Assembly (NCBI GenBank): GCA_021414005.1 | Contig: JAIOPH010000035.1 | Coordinates: 1 to 64,000 of the forward strand | Source: Chthoniobacter sp. | GTDB taxonomy: Bacteria > Verrucomicrobiota > Verrucomicrobiia > Chthoniobacterales > Chthoniobacteraceae | DNA: 64,000 bases | Reading direction: 5' to 3' | Shown: positions 33,439 through 41,977 of the stretch, piece by piece | Numbering within the stretch: the first letter of the stretch is position 1 | Layout of the letters: each line of letters opens with the position of its first letter | Program-made: the position numbers and the translations under genes | Notes under the pieces: model-generated | Told to the model about the DNA's origin: nothing | The model's input: the letters and a program-made list of their open reading frames with translations, nothing else | The model's database searches: none

Positions 33439-33634
33439 AGAGGCGAAGAAAAGGCGAAAGGCGAAAGGCGAAAGGCGATGGTGAAATTTGGAATACGGAA
33501 CGTGGAATACCGAATCGGCGTCGCCACAAAGAATCCTCCTTCCGCCCTCCGCCTTCCCACTTTCTCCCGCCATCGCCTTTCGCCTTTCGCCCTTCGCCTT
33601 TTCTTCCTCCTTCCGCCCTCCGCCTTCCGCCTTC
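33439..33634. repeat. Large composite heptad-phased palindrome upstream of ruvA
   Basis: Read in sevens from 33439: AGAGGCG, AAGAAAA, three GGCGAAA, GGCGATG, GTGAAAT, then TTGGAAT/ACGGAAC/GTGGAAT/ACCGAAT, a loop, then CTCCTTC, CGCCCTC, CGCCTTC, CCACTTT, CTCCCGC, CATCGCC, TTTCGCC, TTTCGCC, CTTCGCC and further CCGCCTT units to 33634. Outer units (GGCGAAA / TTTCGCC) are complementary. It is the longer sister of the element at 23423-23553 and ends 11 bp before the ruvA ATG. Confidence 0.8.
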
Positions 33635-33645
33635 ATCATCCCCCC

Positions 33646-34251
33646 ATGATCACCTTCCTCGACGGCACCCTTCACGAAGCCCTCCCCACGCACGTCGTCA
33701 TTGCGGTTCACGGTATTGGTTATCATGTCAGCATCCCTCTTTCGAGTTACGACAAACTCCCCGCCGTCGGCCAGCCCATCAAGCTTTTAACCCACCTCCA
33801 GGTCCGCGAAGACGCCCACATCCTCTACGGCTTCGCCACCCACGCCGAGCGCGACCTCTTCCGCCTCCTCGTCACCCACGTCAGCGGCATCGGCCCGAAG
33901 ACCGCGCTCGATGTCCTCAGCGGCATCAGCGTCACCATGTTCAAGGCCGCCGTCGTCAACGGCGACGCCGCGACGCTCGCCAAAACCAAGGGCATCGGCA
34001 AAAAGACTGCCGAGCGCATCATCGTCGAACTGAAGGACAAAGTCGGCATCGCCGCCGCCTGGGAAGCCGCCAGCGCCAGCCACGCCCCCAGCCCCGCCGA
34101 CATCCAGCTCAACGATGCCGTCCTCGCCCTCATCGCCCTCGGCTACAAACAAATCGACGCCCACAAAGCCGTCCGCCAAGTCCAGGAAAAAGCTGGCGGC
34201 ACCGCCAGCACGGAGGATCTCATCCGGCAGGGGTTGAAGCTACTGATCTAG
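33646..34251 (+). CDS. ruvA: Holliday junction branch migration protein RuvA
   Basis: The 201-residue product has the three RuvA domains: an OB fold (MITFLDGTLHEALPTHVVIAV...), two helix-hairpin-helix motifs (HVSGIGPKTAL and KTKGIGKKTAERI) and a C-terminal helical domain that contacts RuvB. Length is normal. It acts with RuvB and RuvC on Holliday junctions; neither is adjacent. The frame is open far upstream to 30907, but homology starts at the ATG at 33646. Confidence 0.93.
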   Translation: MITFLDGTLHEALPTHVVIAVHGIGYHVSIPLSSYDKLPAVGQPIKLLTHLQVREDAHILYGFATHAERDLFRLLVTHVSGIGPKTALDVLSGISVTMFKAAVVNGDAATLAKTKGIGKKTAERIIVELKDKVGIAAAWEAASASHAPSPADIQLNDAVLALIALGYKQIDAHKAVRQVQEKAGGTASTEDLIRQGLKLLI

Positions 34252-34433
34252 GTATTGCCGGGCCTACTTAAACTTCCCGCCGCGTCAGCTTCGAAATCCC
34301 TGCTCCCTCGGGCGAACGGTCGAGCGCCCGCTACTTCTAGCTTCTTATCCCTCAGGAGGGCCACTGGCGCGGAGGCCGACGGCCGCAAGATTCCCTTTGC
34401 CCCTTTTCTGCCATCACGATAACTAAACCTCCT

Positions 34434-35099
34434 ATGGCCGACTCGAATGAGCCTGAGAAAATTTGGGACGAATACGAATGGGAGCGGTTCCTCCAGCAGC
34501 AGGACCGCAAGACCGAGAAGTACATGGAACTACTCGAACGCTACATCGACGATCCGAACCGCGACCAGATCATCGCCCGCGAGATGGGCTGGTATCACCT
34601 GCTGGATAAGGAGGGCGAGGCTTGGGAGGAAAAGGTGGAGTCGCTCTTCGAGGAGGTCTTCGAGGAAGATCGCGATGACGAGGCGATCGCCAAGGCGTTC
34701 GATGAGGAAGTCCACGGCTACGAAGGCCACCCGCTCTATCTCGCCGCCTTTGCGCTTACGATCTGGATCGACCAGTTCTCCGACGAAATCGACGACGCGC
34801 CGAACCAGCCGTCGTGCGTGAAGCTTTCCGCGAACGCCTCGATCGCCAGCGCCAAGCTCGCGGCCGCACTGAGCGATGACGACGTGGATGAAATCGGCAT
34901 GACCATCGCTTACCTGAAGCGCGCGCTCAAAGCCGTGATGAATGCGATGGACGCCGCCGTGCAGCTCAAGAAGGAAGTGGATTTGAGGCCCGAGGGTTTC
35001 GTGAGCCTCAATCAGCGGCTGTTCCAGATTCGCGACGGCATCATCCAACTCATGGGCGAAAACCGCATCGAATGGCGGCGGCGCTACGGCAGCCAATAG
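34434..35099 (+). CDS. Acidic helical protein, unknown function (221 aa)
   Basis: The product is strongly acidic in the first 110 residues (many Glu/Asp-rich helices) and ends with a basic tail. No signal peptide, membrane helix or cysteine-based motif. The order EEVFEEDRDDEAIAKAFDEE and a long C-terminal helix pair suggest a soluble helical bundle. Unknown function. The preceding 182 bp hold no gene, only a small CGGGCG/CGCCCG inverted repeat. Confidence 0.65.
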   Translation: MADSNEPEKIWDEYEWERFLQQQDRKTEKYMELLERYIDDPNRDQIIAREMGWYHLLDKEGEAWEEKVESLFEEVFEEDRDDEAIAKAFDEEVHGYEGHPLYLAAFALTIWIDQFSDEIDDAPNQPSCVKLSANASIASAKLAAALSDDDVDEIGMTIAYLKRALKAVMNAMDAAVQLKKEVDLRPEGFVSLNQRLFQIRDGIIQLMGENRIEWRRRYGSQ

Positions 35100-35150
35100 C
35101 GGTGCGTTTTCCGCCACGAAAAATTCCCGCGCTTTGCGGTGAATGAAACC

Positions 35151-35780
35151 ATGACCGAGCCGTCCAAGCCCCTGCCGATGCAGGCCGAAACCGCCGCCGC
35201 CGACCCTGATGACCTCCAACTGGTCGTCCGCGCTCAGGCTGGCGAGACCTCGGCCTTCAATGAGCTTGTCACCCGCTACCGCAGCCGCGCTTTTTCCATG
35301 ATTTACCAAATGACCCGCAACGAACAGGACGCGTGGGATCTCGCCCAGGACGGCTTCGTGAAGGCGTGGAAAAACATCGGGCGCTTCCGCGGGCAGTCGT
35401 CGTTTTACACCTGGCTCTACCGCATCCTGATGAACGTGACGATCGACTCGATGCGCCGGAAGCACATCCAGAGCGGCACCGAGTTCGACGACCAGATCGG
35501 GCTCCGGCAGATCGAGCCCGGCGCGGCCACGGCCCCGCGCGTGGAGATGCAGCCGGTGGAAAATATCTCCGACCGTGAGATCCGCACCCGCATCGACGAA
35601 GCGATCGCCAAGCTCTCGCCCGAGCATCGTGCGGCGATCGTTATGCGCGAGATCGACGGGCTTGAATACACCGAGATCGCCGCGCAGATGGAGTGCTCGC
35701 TCGGAACCGTCATGTCCCGACTTTTTTACGCGCGCAAAAAACTCCAAGCCCTGCTCAAAGACGTCTATGAAAACATTTGA
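35151..35780 (+). CDS. ECF-type RNA polymerase sigma factor
   Basis: The 209-residue product has sigma region 2 (FNELVTRYRSRAFSMIYQMTRNEQDAWDLAQD is its conserved part, about 36-68) and region 4 (LSPEHRAAIVMREIDGLEYTEIAAQ, then LGTVMSRLFYARKKL), the ECF layout. It directs polymerase to a stress or envelope regulon. Start taken at ATG 35151; an in-frame GTG at 35139 is possible. Its 3' end overlaps the anti-sigma gene by 14 bases. Confidence 0.88.
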   Translation: MTEPSKPLPMQAETAAADPDDLQLVVRAQAGETSAFNELVTRYRSRAFSMIYQMTRNEQDAWDLAQDGFVKAWKNIGRFRGQSSFYTWLYRILMNVTIDSMRRKHIQSGTEFDDQIGLRQIEPGAATAPRVEMQPVENISDREIRTRIDEAIAKLSPEHRAAIVMREIDGLEYTEIAAQMECSLGTVMSRLFYARKKLQALLKDVYENI

Positions 35781-36273
35781 AGAACGCCTCACCGCCTGGA
35801 TCGACGGCCAGCTCACCGGCCCGGATCTCGCCGCGTTTGAAAAGGAACTCGCCACGCATCCCGAGGCCGCCGCCGAGCGGGCGGAGGCGCGGAAACTCGG
35901 TGATCTTCTCCGCGCGCAGCCCGTCCCGAAGGTGGGCAACGAGGATTTTTTTAATCATCAGCTCATGCAGCGCATCGCCGCCGAGACGCCCCGTGGCGTC
36001 GAGCCCGAGAAACGGCGCGTGTCATTCTGGTCGCTGCCGAGGCTCGTCCTCGCCGGAGCGGCGTGCCTGCTCGTGGCGCTCGGACTTTTCCATACGCTCA
36101 TCCCCGCCGGCCTGCCGCCCCGCGAAAAAACCGACTACTACGCGGAGGTCGTGGAGTTATGGCCTGGCGACCCGAGCATCTCCGCCTGCACGGTTTATGA
36201 CCCTGCGGACAACGTCACCGTCGTCTGGCTCGAAGGGCTCGACTACATCCCCGCGAGCTACGCCCTGAAGTAA
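35767..36273 (+). CDS. Transmembrane anti-sigma factor
   Basis: The 168-residue product begins with an anti-sigma-like helical domain (FEERLTAWIDGQLTGPDLAAFEKEL, 1-55), carries one membrane helix (about 88-110) and a 55-residue periplasmic tail. Gene order and 14-bp overlap with the sigma gene support the role. The zinc-binding HxxxCxxC of ZAS-type anti-sigma factors is absent. It should hold the sigma factor at the membrane until the periplasmic part senses a signal. Confidence 0.8.
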   Translation: MKTFEERLTAWIDGQLTGPDLAAFEKELATHPEAAAERAEARKLGDLLRAQPVPKVGNEDFFNHQLMQRIAAETPRGVEPEKRRVSFWSLPRLVLAGAACLLVALGLFHTLIPAGLPPREKTDYYAEVVELWPGDPSISACTVYDPADNVTVVWLEGLDYIPASYALK

Positions 36274-36279
36274 CTGCCG

Positions 36280-36789
36280 ATGCGCCGCCTCGCTGCCCTG
36301 CTCCTCGTCGTTCTTGCCGTCCGCGCCTTTGCGGAGGAGGGCGAAACCGCGGTTGCGCCCTCCGTCGGCAGCCCGGTGCCGGTGCTGCGTGCGGCTTCCG
36401 GTGGCGACAAAATTTGGAGCGCCGTCATCCTTGCCACGAACTCCGCCACGCCGAAGGAAGCGCCGCCCGAACTCGGCGAATTCACCGCGCGGCTCAAGCG
36501 GGTCTTTGGCTACACGCAGTATGAACTCATCGGGTCGGTCACGGAAAAGATCGACGACAAATCTGAGAGCTGGCTCGTGCCCAGCCGGAACTTCTGGCTG
36601 CAAGTGAAGGCCCGGCACATCAGTTCAAAAGAAGCCCGCGGCGGCTACCTGCTGAACCTCCAGTTTTTTCAGGATAAACGCCCCATCCTCGAATCGGAAG
36701 CCAAACTCGCCCCTGGCAGCCCGCTCTTCGTCCGCGGCCCGGAATACGGTCGCGGCCAGATCATCATCGTGCTGCAAGTGCAGCGGTAG
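36280..36789 (+). CDS. Exported protein of the sigma/anti-sigma operon (169 aa)
   Basis: A signal peptide (1-18, ending AFAE) precedes a beta-rich domain with WSAVILATNS, ARLKRVFGYTQYELIG and GGYLLNLQFFQDK. No known family. It lies six bases after the anti-sigma gene and is probably co-transcribed, so it may be a co-sensor or first target. Its stop is directly next to the ychF stop on the other strand. Confidence 0.7.
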   Translation: MRRLAALLLVVLAVRAFAEEGETAVAPSVGSPVPVLRAASGGDKIWSAVILATNSATPKEAPPELGEFTARLKRVFGYTQYELIGSVTEKIDDKSESWLVPSRNFWLQVKARHISSKEARGGYLLNLQFFQDKRPILESEAKLAPGSPLFVRGPEYGRGQIIIVLQVQR

Positions 36790-36790
36790 G

Positions 36791-37960
36791 CTAGACGTTG
36801 AAGCGGAACTCGACCACGTCACCGTCCTTCACCACGTAGTCCTTGCCCTCGATGCGGAGCTTCCCGGCTTCGCGGGCCTTGGCGTGGGAGCCGAGGGTTA
36901 CGAGGTCGTCGAAGTGGACAGTCTCCGCCGCGATGAAGCCGCGCTCGAAGTCGCTGTGGATGACCCCGGCGGCGGCGGGCGCCTTGTCGCCGGCCCGAAT
37001 GGTCCAGGCGCGGGTCTCCTGCTCGCCGGTGGTGAGGTAGGTGCGCAGGCCGAGGAGGTGATAGACGGCGCGGATGAGCGAACCGACGCCGCTCGAGGCG
37101 ACGCCGATGCCCGCGAGGTATTCGGCGGCTTCCTCTTCGGTGAGGGTGGCGAGTTCGCTCTCGATCTGCGCACTGATGACCACGGCTTCGGTGGCGAAAT
37201 GCGAGCGCGCGTAGTCCTGCACGGCGGTGACGAAACGCGCGGCGTCGGTCATTTCCACGTTATCCTTCGGCGGCACGCCTTCATTGTCGCGCGCGGCTTC
37301 GACGATGGCGGCGACGTTGGCGAGGTCGGCTTCGGCGACGTTGCAGGCGAAGATGGTCGGCTTGCCCGAAAGGAGGAAAAACTCGCGCAGCAGCCGGGTC
37401 TCCTCGTCGCTGAGTTCGAGCGTGGTGGCAGGTTTGCCGGCGTCGAGGTGCGGGATGAGCTTTTCGCAAAGGGCGACTTCGGCTTTGGCGATTTTGTCGT
37501 TTAGCTTCGCCGCCTTTTGCTGGCGGTCCTTGCGCTTCTCCACGGCGGCGAGGTCGGCGAGGATGAGTTCGGTATTGATGACTTCGATGTCGCGCACGGG
37601 ATCGACGGTGCCGCTGACGTGGTGGATGTCCGCGTCCTCGAAACAGCGCACGACCTGCACGATGGCGTGGACCTCGCGGATGTGGCTGAGGAACTTGTTG
37701 CCCAGCCCTTCGCCATCGCTCGCGCCTTTGACCAGCCCGGCAATGTCCACGAATTCGATCGCGGCGGGCACGAGCTTTTTCGAGCCGCTCATTTTTGAAA
37801 GCACGGCGAGCCGCGGGTCGGGCACGGTGACGATCCCGACGTTCGGGTCGATGGAGCAAAACGGATAGTTGGCCGCCTGCGCTTTCTGCGTTTTGGTGAC
37901 GGCGTTGAAGAGGGTGGATTTGCCGACATTGGGGAGGCCGACGATACCTGCGGATAACAT
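36791..37960 (-). CDS. ychF: Ribosome-binding ATPase YchF (Obg family)
   Basis: The 389-residue product starts MLSAGIVGLPNVGKST (Walker A) and carries FVDIAGLVKGAS (G3), a coiled-coil insertion, and a C-terminal TGS domain ending DYVVKDGDVVEFRF. YchF binds ATP rather than GTP and associates with ribosomes. The ATG at 37960 is the family start. Upstream are four ATCCGAA-type heptamers (37981-38008). Confidence 0.95.
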   Translation of the reverse strand: MLSAGIVGLPNVGKSTLFNAVTKTQKAQAANYPFCSIDPNVGIVTVPDPRLAVLSKMSGSKKLVPAAIEFVDIAGLVKGASDGEGLGNKFLSHIREVHAIVQVVRCFEDADIHHVSGTVDPVRDIEVINTELILADLAAVEKRKDRQQKAAKLNDKIAKAEVALCEKLIPHLDAGKPATTLELSDEETRLLREFFLLSGKPTIFACNVAEADLANVAAIVEAARDNEGVPPKDNVEMTDAARFVTAVQDYARSHFATEAVVISAQIESELATLTEEEAAEYLAGIGVASSGVGSLIRAVYHLLGLRTYLTTGEQETRAWTIRAGDKAPAAAGVIHSDFERGFIAAETVHFDDLVTLGSHAKAREAGKLRIEGKDYVVKDGDVVEFRFNV

Positions 37961-37980
37961 AGGGCGCGGAGGGTAGGGGA

Positions 37981-38008
37981 AAATCCGAAATCCGAAACTC
38001 GAAATCCG
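37981..38008. repeat. Four tandem heptamers upstream of ychF
   Basis: AAATCCG, AAATCCG, AAACTCG, AAATCCG in direct succession, 21 bp before the ychF ATG. Same seven-base period as the other loci; no opposite arm is recognisable. Confidence 0.75.
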
Positions 38009-38094
38009 AAACAATTTTCGACAGGCATCAAAGCGGGGAAGATTGTCGTCATCTTGAACGGGATTTCGCTTCAAATTTTGGGTCCGGCCACAAC

Positions 38095-38130
38095 GCCAAA
38101 CAGGCCGGATGCACTGGGCATCCGGCCTGT
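38095..38130 (-). terminator. Rho-independent terminator of the beta-helix protein gene
   Basis: Perfect 13-bp stem (38100-38112 with 38118-38130) with loop ACTGG, followed on the minus strand by TTTGG. It lies 27 bp after the stop at 38157. Confidence 0.75.
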
Positions 38131-38156
38131 CAGGTAGTGGTGGATCGGAGTTGCGG

Positions 38157-39785
38157 CTACTTGCCGACGCGGTTGGGCGGGACACCGCCCTTTTCGACGG
38201 TGAAGGAATCGCCGGGGGTGTCGTTGTAGGCTTCCAAGGCGGCGAGATTGGGTTTGTCGTTGTTGTTCGTGCGCAGTACGAGGACACGCGCCTTGGATGT
38301 CGTGCGGGTGACGATGGGAGCGACGAATTCCGCGCCGATCCCGGAGCCGTTGAAGCAGCCGACCCACTGCGTCTTTTTGTCGTCCCAGTACTGGATGACG
38401 TAGCGGGCAATGGCTCCGCCCTCCTCCTTGAGCTTGAACTCATTGATGATCACGGGGCGGCCGAAATCGAGTTGGAACCACGTTCCCTCCGGAGCGGTGC
38501 CGGTGGACTCCTTGCCGGCGTGCTTCGGCGACTTGCAAGCAGCGCTGAGGTCCTTGAGGTAGCAGTTGATGAAGCTGGAGTGTTTGTCCTTCTCCGGGTC
38601 GGCGACACGCATGAGCCCTTCGCCAGGCGAGAGGTAAAAGCGGGTATTTTTCCAGGTGGCTTCGTTGTGATCCGTGGTGTTGAGGATCGCGACCTTGCCG
38701 GTCCCGCGCGGCGGGCGCTTGGCTTTGCCGTTGAGCACGCAGTCTTCCATGAAGAGCTTGTGGCTGGGGTTGCCGTCGGAGGCATAGCAGCAGATGAGGA
38801 AACAGGGGCCATCGGTGTCGTGGAAAAGGCAGCGCCGCACCATCATGTTCTCGCAGTTGCCCTCGAAATCGAATGCCTCGCCGTCGCCGCTGCCCTGGCC
38901 GATGTCCACAAAGCCCCATTCGCTGTCTTCGATGATCCAGTCCTTGGTGCGGAAGAACATCGAACCGGCCACGCCGTTAAAGGAGCGGAAGCCGCGACCG
39001 ATGTCGTGGGTCACGCAATTCCTGACGCTGCCTTTATCCACGCCGCGGATGCCCAAGGGCCACTGATAACCCTCTTCAAAGAGACAGTTGTCAAAGTTAA
39101 GGTTGGCGAAATTATAGATGAAGGAGGCGTTCTTGTTGAAGTTATCCGGGCTGTTCGTCCAGAAGCCGGAGGCAAGCCTGCGGAAGACGCAGTCTTTCAC
39201 CATGATGTCCTGCAGCACGACCTTGTTCGTCAGTTCAAAGGAGAAGAGACAAACCCCGAGGCCGATCTTGGTCTTGGGGTAATCTTCGTAGTGCCGGTAG
39301 AGCATCGAGTCGTGGAAATAACAGTCCTCGATCCAGAGATATTTGTAAGTCGGCGAACCTTTCGCATACTCGGCATAGATGCCGGTCATGCAGTGGACGA
39401 ATTCGAGACCGACGATCTTATAGCCACCTTGGTTGTCGAGGCGGATGCCGCTGCGGTCTTGCTTGAAATCCTCGCGATCAATAACCGGCTTCTTGCCTTC
39501 GCCATAGCCCGTGATGGTGATGGGTTTCTCGGGTGTGCCGCTGCCTTTGGGCGTGAGTCCATCGGTCCAGGTGTCGCCACGCTTGAGCAGGATGCTGTCG
39601 CCGGGCTGGTAATCGATCGACGAAGCTTTCTCCAAGGTCTTCCATGCGGTGGTCGCGGCAGTGCCGGCGGCACTGTCGTTGCCCGTGGACTGGCTGACGT
39701 AGTAGGTGGTGGCGTGGCCGGGTCGCGCGGAAAAGGCGAGCGCGACGATGAGGGAGGTTTTGGCGAGGGTGCGTAGGAGTTTCAT
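38157..39785 (-). CDS. Secreted right-handed beta-helix protein with C-terminal discoidin-like domain
   Basis: The 542-residue product has a signal peptide (1-25), then a parallel beta-helix region of the pectate-lyase/polysaccharide-lyase type (about 26-390), starting YYVSQSTGNDSAAGTAATTAWKT and GDSILLKRGDTW, with repeated short strands (VVLQDIMVKDCVFRR). A C-terminal F5/8 type C-like domain follows (about 400-515, FQLDFGRPVIINEFKL). Such proteins bind or degrade polysaccharides outside the cell. Catalytic residues were not identified. It ends in a clear terminator and is downstream of the SUMF1 gene on the same strand. Confidence 0.75.
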   Translation of the reverse strand: MKLLRTLAKTSLIVALAFSARPGHATTYYVSQSTGNDSAAGTAATTAWKTLEKASSIDYQPGDSILLKRGDTWTDGLTPKGSGTPEKPITITGYGEGKKPVIDREDFKQDRSGIRLDNQGGYKIVGLEFVHCMTGIYAEYAKGSPTYKYLWIEDCYFHDSMLYRHYEDYPKTKIGLGVCLFSFELTNKVVLQDIMVKDCVFRRLASGFWTNSPDNFNKNASFIYNFANLNFDNCLFEEGYQWPLGIRGVDKGSVRNCVTHDIGRGFRSFNGVAGSMFFRTKDWIIEDSEWGFVDIGQGSGDGEAFDFEGNCENMMVRRCLFHDTDGPCFLICCYASDGNPSHKLFMEDCVLNGKAKRPPRGTGKVAILNTTDHNEATWKNTRFYLSPGEGLMRVADPEKDKHSSFINCYLKDLSAACKSPKHAGKESTGTAPEGTWFQLDFGRPVIINEFKLKEEGGAIARYVIQYWDDKKTQWVGCFNGSGIGAEFVAPIVTRTTSKARVLVLRTNNNDKPNLAALEAYNDTPGDSFTVEKGGVPPNRVGK

Positions 39786-39829
39786 GTGGTGGGTTGGGAA
39801 AATTGGCGGTCTGTGGAGGATGCGGAAAG

Positions 39830-39885
39830 CCAGGATGCGGGGCTGGTGGAGCGGGTTTCGCTCACGCCCAACCCCGCCATCCTGG
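39830..39885. repeat. Inverted repeat between two exported-protein genes
   Basis: CCAGGATGCGGGG (39830-39842) and CCCCGCCATCCTGG (39872-39885) are complementary with one bulge. A smaller GAGCG/CGCTC hairpin lies inside. It sits 62 bp after the SUMF1 gene stop and may act as its terminator, but no T-run follows. Confidence 0.55.
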
Positions 39886-39947
39886 CGAATTTTCGAGGGC
39901 CAACGCCGGGCCGGACTTACTTCGGCAGCGACGTCAGTCAGGGTTGG

Positions 39948-40811
39948 CTACTTTTCGCCGCCGAGAGCGACGACGCGGAAGCCATAGTGCGGCCACTTGG
40001 CACCATAGACTTCGTAGCGGGTGCCGGATTGCAGGTAGCCGTCGTTGTCATTGATGAACCACGAGCCGCCGCGCAGGCCGACTTTATCGCCGACGATGGT
40101 TTCGTTGTATTCCCAGACGTTGCCATTCTGATCGAAGGTGCCGTAAGGGCTGGCCGCCTTGTCGAACTTGCCGCCGTCGGTCGGGTTGTTGGTGCCGAGG
40201 TTGCACTCCGGCGCGCTACCACCCTTGATGGCATACGCCCAGTAGCCGGCACCGCCCGACTTGTTCGGATCGTAATAGGCGGCCTTATACCACTCGTTCT
40301 CGCTCGAGATCACCCACTTGGTCTCCTTGCCAGCGGCGAGAGCGGCGTGGTCAGGTGCTTTGACTTCACCGCCCTTGATCGTGTAAACGCCGGTTTCGGT
40401 GTCGCCCTTGCCCTGGCCATTGGAGAGCCAGTTGGCATAGCGGACGCAGGAAAGGAAGGTGACATAACCGACGGGCTGCTTGCCGCGGCCGTCGATGACG
40501 GAATAGGTGAAGCTGCCAGGCGAGCCACTCTGGCTGATGCCACCCCAGCCGCCGCCGTCGCCGCCGTCGCCCATGCGCGGGTCGTAGAGTTCGTAGGTGT
40601 CGGTCTTGGCGACTCCGTTGAGGAATTCGCAGTATTCGGCGTTGTTCACTTCGAACTTGCCGATTTTGTAGGCGTAAGCCACGGCACCGTACCCGGTGGC
40701 GTCGGCGCTGTTGCCGGGGTTGCCGACAGGAACGGTGGTGGGAGGTGCAGCTTGCGCGACGGTCGCGGTGGCGACGAGAAGGAGAGCGGAACTGAGGTTT
40801 TTCAGGGTCAT
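39948..40811 (-). CDS. Exported SUMF1-domain (formylglycine-generating-enzyme-like) protein
   Basis: From ATG 40811 the 287-residue product has a signal peptide (1-22, ending AQA) and a full SUMF1/EgtB-type fold: KIGKFEVNNAEYCEFLN, PVGYVTFLSCVRYANWLSNG, FDQNGNVWEYNE, LRGGSW and a final YGFRVV. The C-terminal cysteine pair needed for formylglycine formation is missing, so it is more probably a binding or structural member, of which this phylum has many. Part of a two-gene minus-strand set with the beta-helix protein. Confidence 0.8.
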   Translation of the reverse strand: MTLKNLSSALLLVATATVAQAAPPTTVPVGNPGNSADATGYGAVAYAYKIGKFEVNNAEYCEFLNGVAKTDTYELYDPRMGDGGDGGGWGGISQSGSPGSFTYSVIDGRGKQPVGYVTFLSCVRYANWLSNGQGKGDTETGVYTIKGGEVKAPDHAALAAGKETKWVISSENEWYKAAYYDPNKSGGAGYWAYAIKGGSAPECNLGTNNPTDGGKFDKAASPYGTFDQNGNVWEYNETIVGDKVGLRGGSWFINDNDGYLQSGTRYEVYGAKWPHYGFRVVALGGEK

Positions 40812-41030
40812 GATTTTTGTTGGTGGTATGTAGTGTCGCGATCCACGTCCCCGGCGGGAGCCGGGCATTGAACGGAATCGCATGCGGGTGAGCAATACCC
40901 CGGACCGAGCGCTTTCTTGAACACATTTTGTAAAATTTTTCATCGGTCCGCGGCGTCGTTCACCGGAACGGCGTCGGTCTTGACGGTCTCCCGGTCACCG
41001 CTACGCTCCCGCGCCTTGCCACCCACCACC

Positions 41031-41642
41031 TTGATCATTCGCCACCTCGGCCTCGCTCTGCTCGCGCTCTTTCTCGGCTCCGGCTGCGCGGAAATGGACC
41101 CGCGTCTGCCCGCTCAGACGTCGTATTTGGGCGGCTTTCACAGTCCGCACACTCACGCGCCGCGCGTGCCTTACGGCCATGTGGACCACGTTTCCTACTG
41201 GGCCGGTCACCGCGTATCCGGCCAGCCCTCCATCCGCATCAGCCTTTCCCGGCAGCGCGCCTATTTCTATAAAAATGGTCAGCTTGTCGGTGTCTCGGCC
41301 ATTTCCACCGGGCGCGAGGGCTTTGATACCAAGCCGGGCCGCTTCAAAATCATTCAAAAGGACAAGGAGCACGTCTCCTCGCGCTTTGGCGACTACGTGG
41401 ATCGCGATGGACGGATTATTCAAAAGGAGATTGATCGCGAGGTGAATCCTCTTCCGCCGGGCGCGCTTTATGACGGCGCGAGCATGCCGCACTTCATGCG
41501 CATCACCGGTGGCACCGGCATGCACGAGGGCTTTCTCCCAGGCTATCCCGCGTCACACGGCTGCATCCGCATGCCGGGCTACATGGCGGCCCACTTTTTT
41601 CAAAACGTGGCCGTCGGCACCCCCGTATCGGTGGAGGAATAA
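41031..41642 (+). CDS. L,D-transpeptidase (YkuD family), probable lipoprotein
   Basis: I place the start at TTG 41031, which gives a basic/hydrophobic leader ending LFLGSGC, a possible lipobox; the frame is open from 40917 (also TTG), but that extension looks non-coding. The 203-residue product contains the YkuD signature near the C terminus, SHGCIRMP, with His176 and Cys178, preceded by ISLSRQRAYFYKNGQ. These enzymes form 3-3 peptidoglycan cross-links or attach proteins to the wall. The rhodanese gene follows after 5 bp. Confidence 0.82.
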   Translation: MIIRHLGLALLALFLGSGCAEMDPRLPAQTSYLGGFHSPHTHAPRVPYGHVDHVSYWAGHRVSGQPSIRISLSRQRAYFYKNGQLVGVSAISTGREGFDTKPGRFKIIQKDKEHVSSRFGDYVDRDGRIIQKEIDREVNPLPPGALYDGASMPHFMRITGGTGMHEGFLPGYPASHGCIRMPGYMAAHFFQNVAVGTPVSVEE

Positions 41643-41647
41643 GGACG

Positions 41648-41977
41648 ATGCACCTGCCCGAAATCTCGGTGATCGCCGCGCACGAGCGCCTCGCCGTGTC
41701 TGCTCCGCCGCGGCTGATCGACGTGCGCGAGGAAGACGAGTTCGCCTTCGCCCGCATCCCCGGTGCCGAACTGCTCCCGCTTTCGCTATGGCCGGGCATC
41801 GTCGCGGAAAAGCTCACCGATCCCGCGGAGCCGCTGCTCCTCGTGTGTCACCACGGCGGGCGTTCCGCGCAGGCGACGGCGTTCCTTTTGCAAAATGGTT
41901 TTACCGACGTAACCAACGTGGCCGGCGGCATCGACGCGTGGTCGCAGGAAATCGCCCCGTCAATTCCGCGCTACTGA
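41648..41977 (+). CDS. Rhodanese-domain protein (109 aa)
   Basis: A single rhodanese domain with LIDVREEDEFAFARIPGA and the active loop VCHHGGRSAQA (cysteine thiol acceptor). It transfers sulfur or acts as a sulfur carrier; the acceptor is unknown. It follows the transpeptidase gene by 5 bp. Its stop overlaps the convergent Lgt-like gene by 18 bases. Confidence 0.85.
   Translation: MHLPEISVIAAHERLAVSAPPRLIDVREEDEFAFARIPGAELLPLSLWPGIVAEKLTDPAEPLLLVCHHGGRSAQATAFLLQNGFTDVTNVAGGIDAWSQEIAPSIPRY

Noticed and set aside
30907..34251. A 1114-codon open frame on the plus strand, the longest in the window
   Set aside because: Only the last part (33646-34251) is ruvA. The rest is antisense to the DUF3352-like gene and its neighbour, is extremely Arg/Pro-rich, and includes the heptad palindrome; a typical by-product of GC-rich codon use.
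34252..34433. Possible structured RNA or tRNA before the acidic-protein gene
   Set aside because: Only one short inverted repeat; no cloverleaf, no CCA end and no conserved box.
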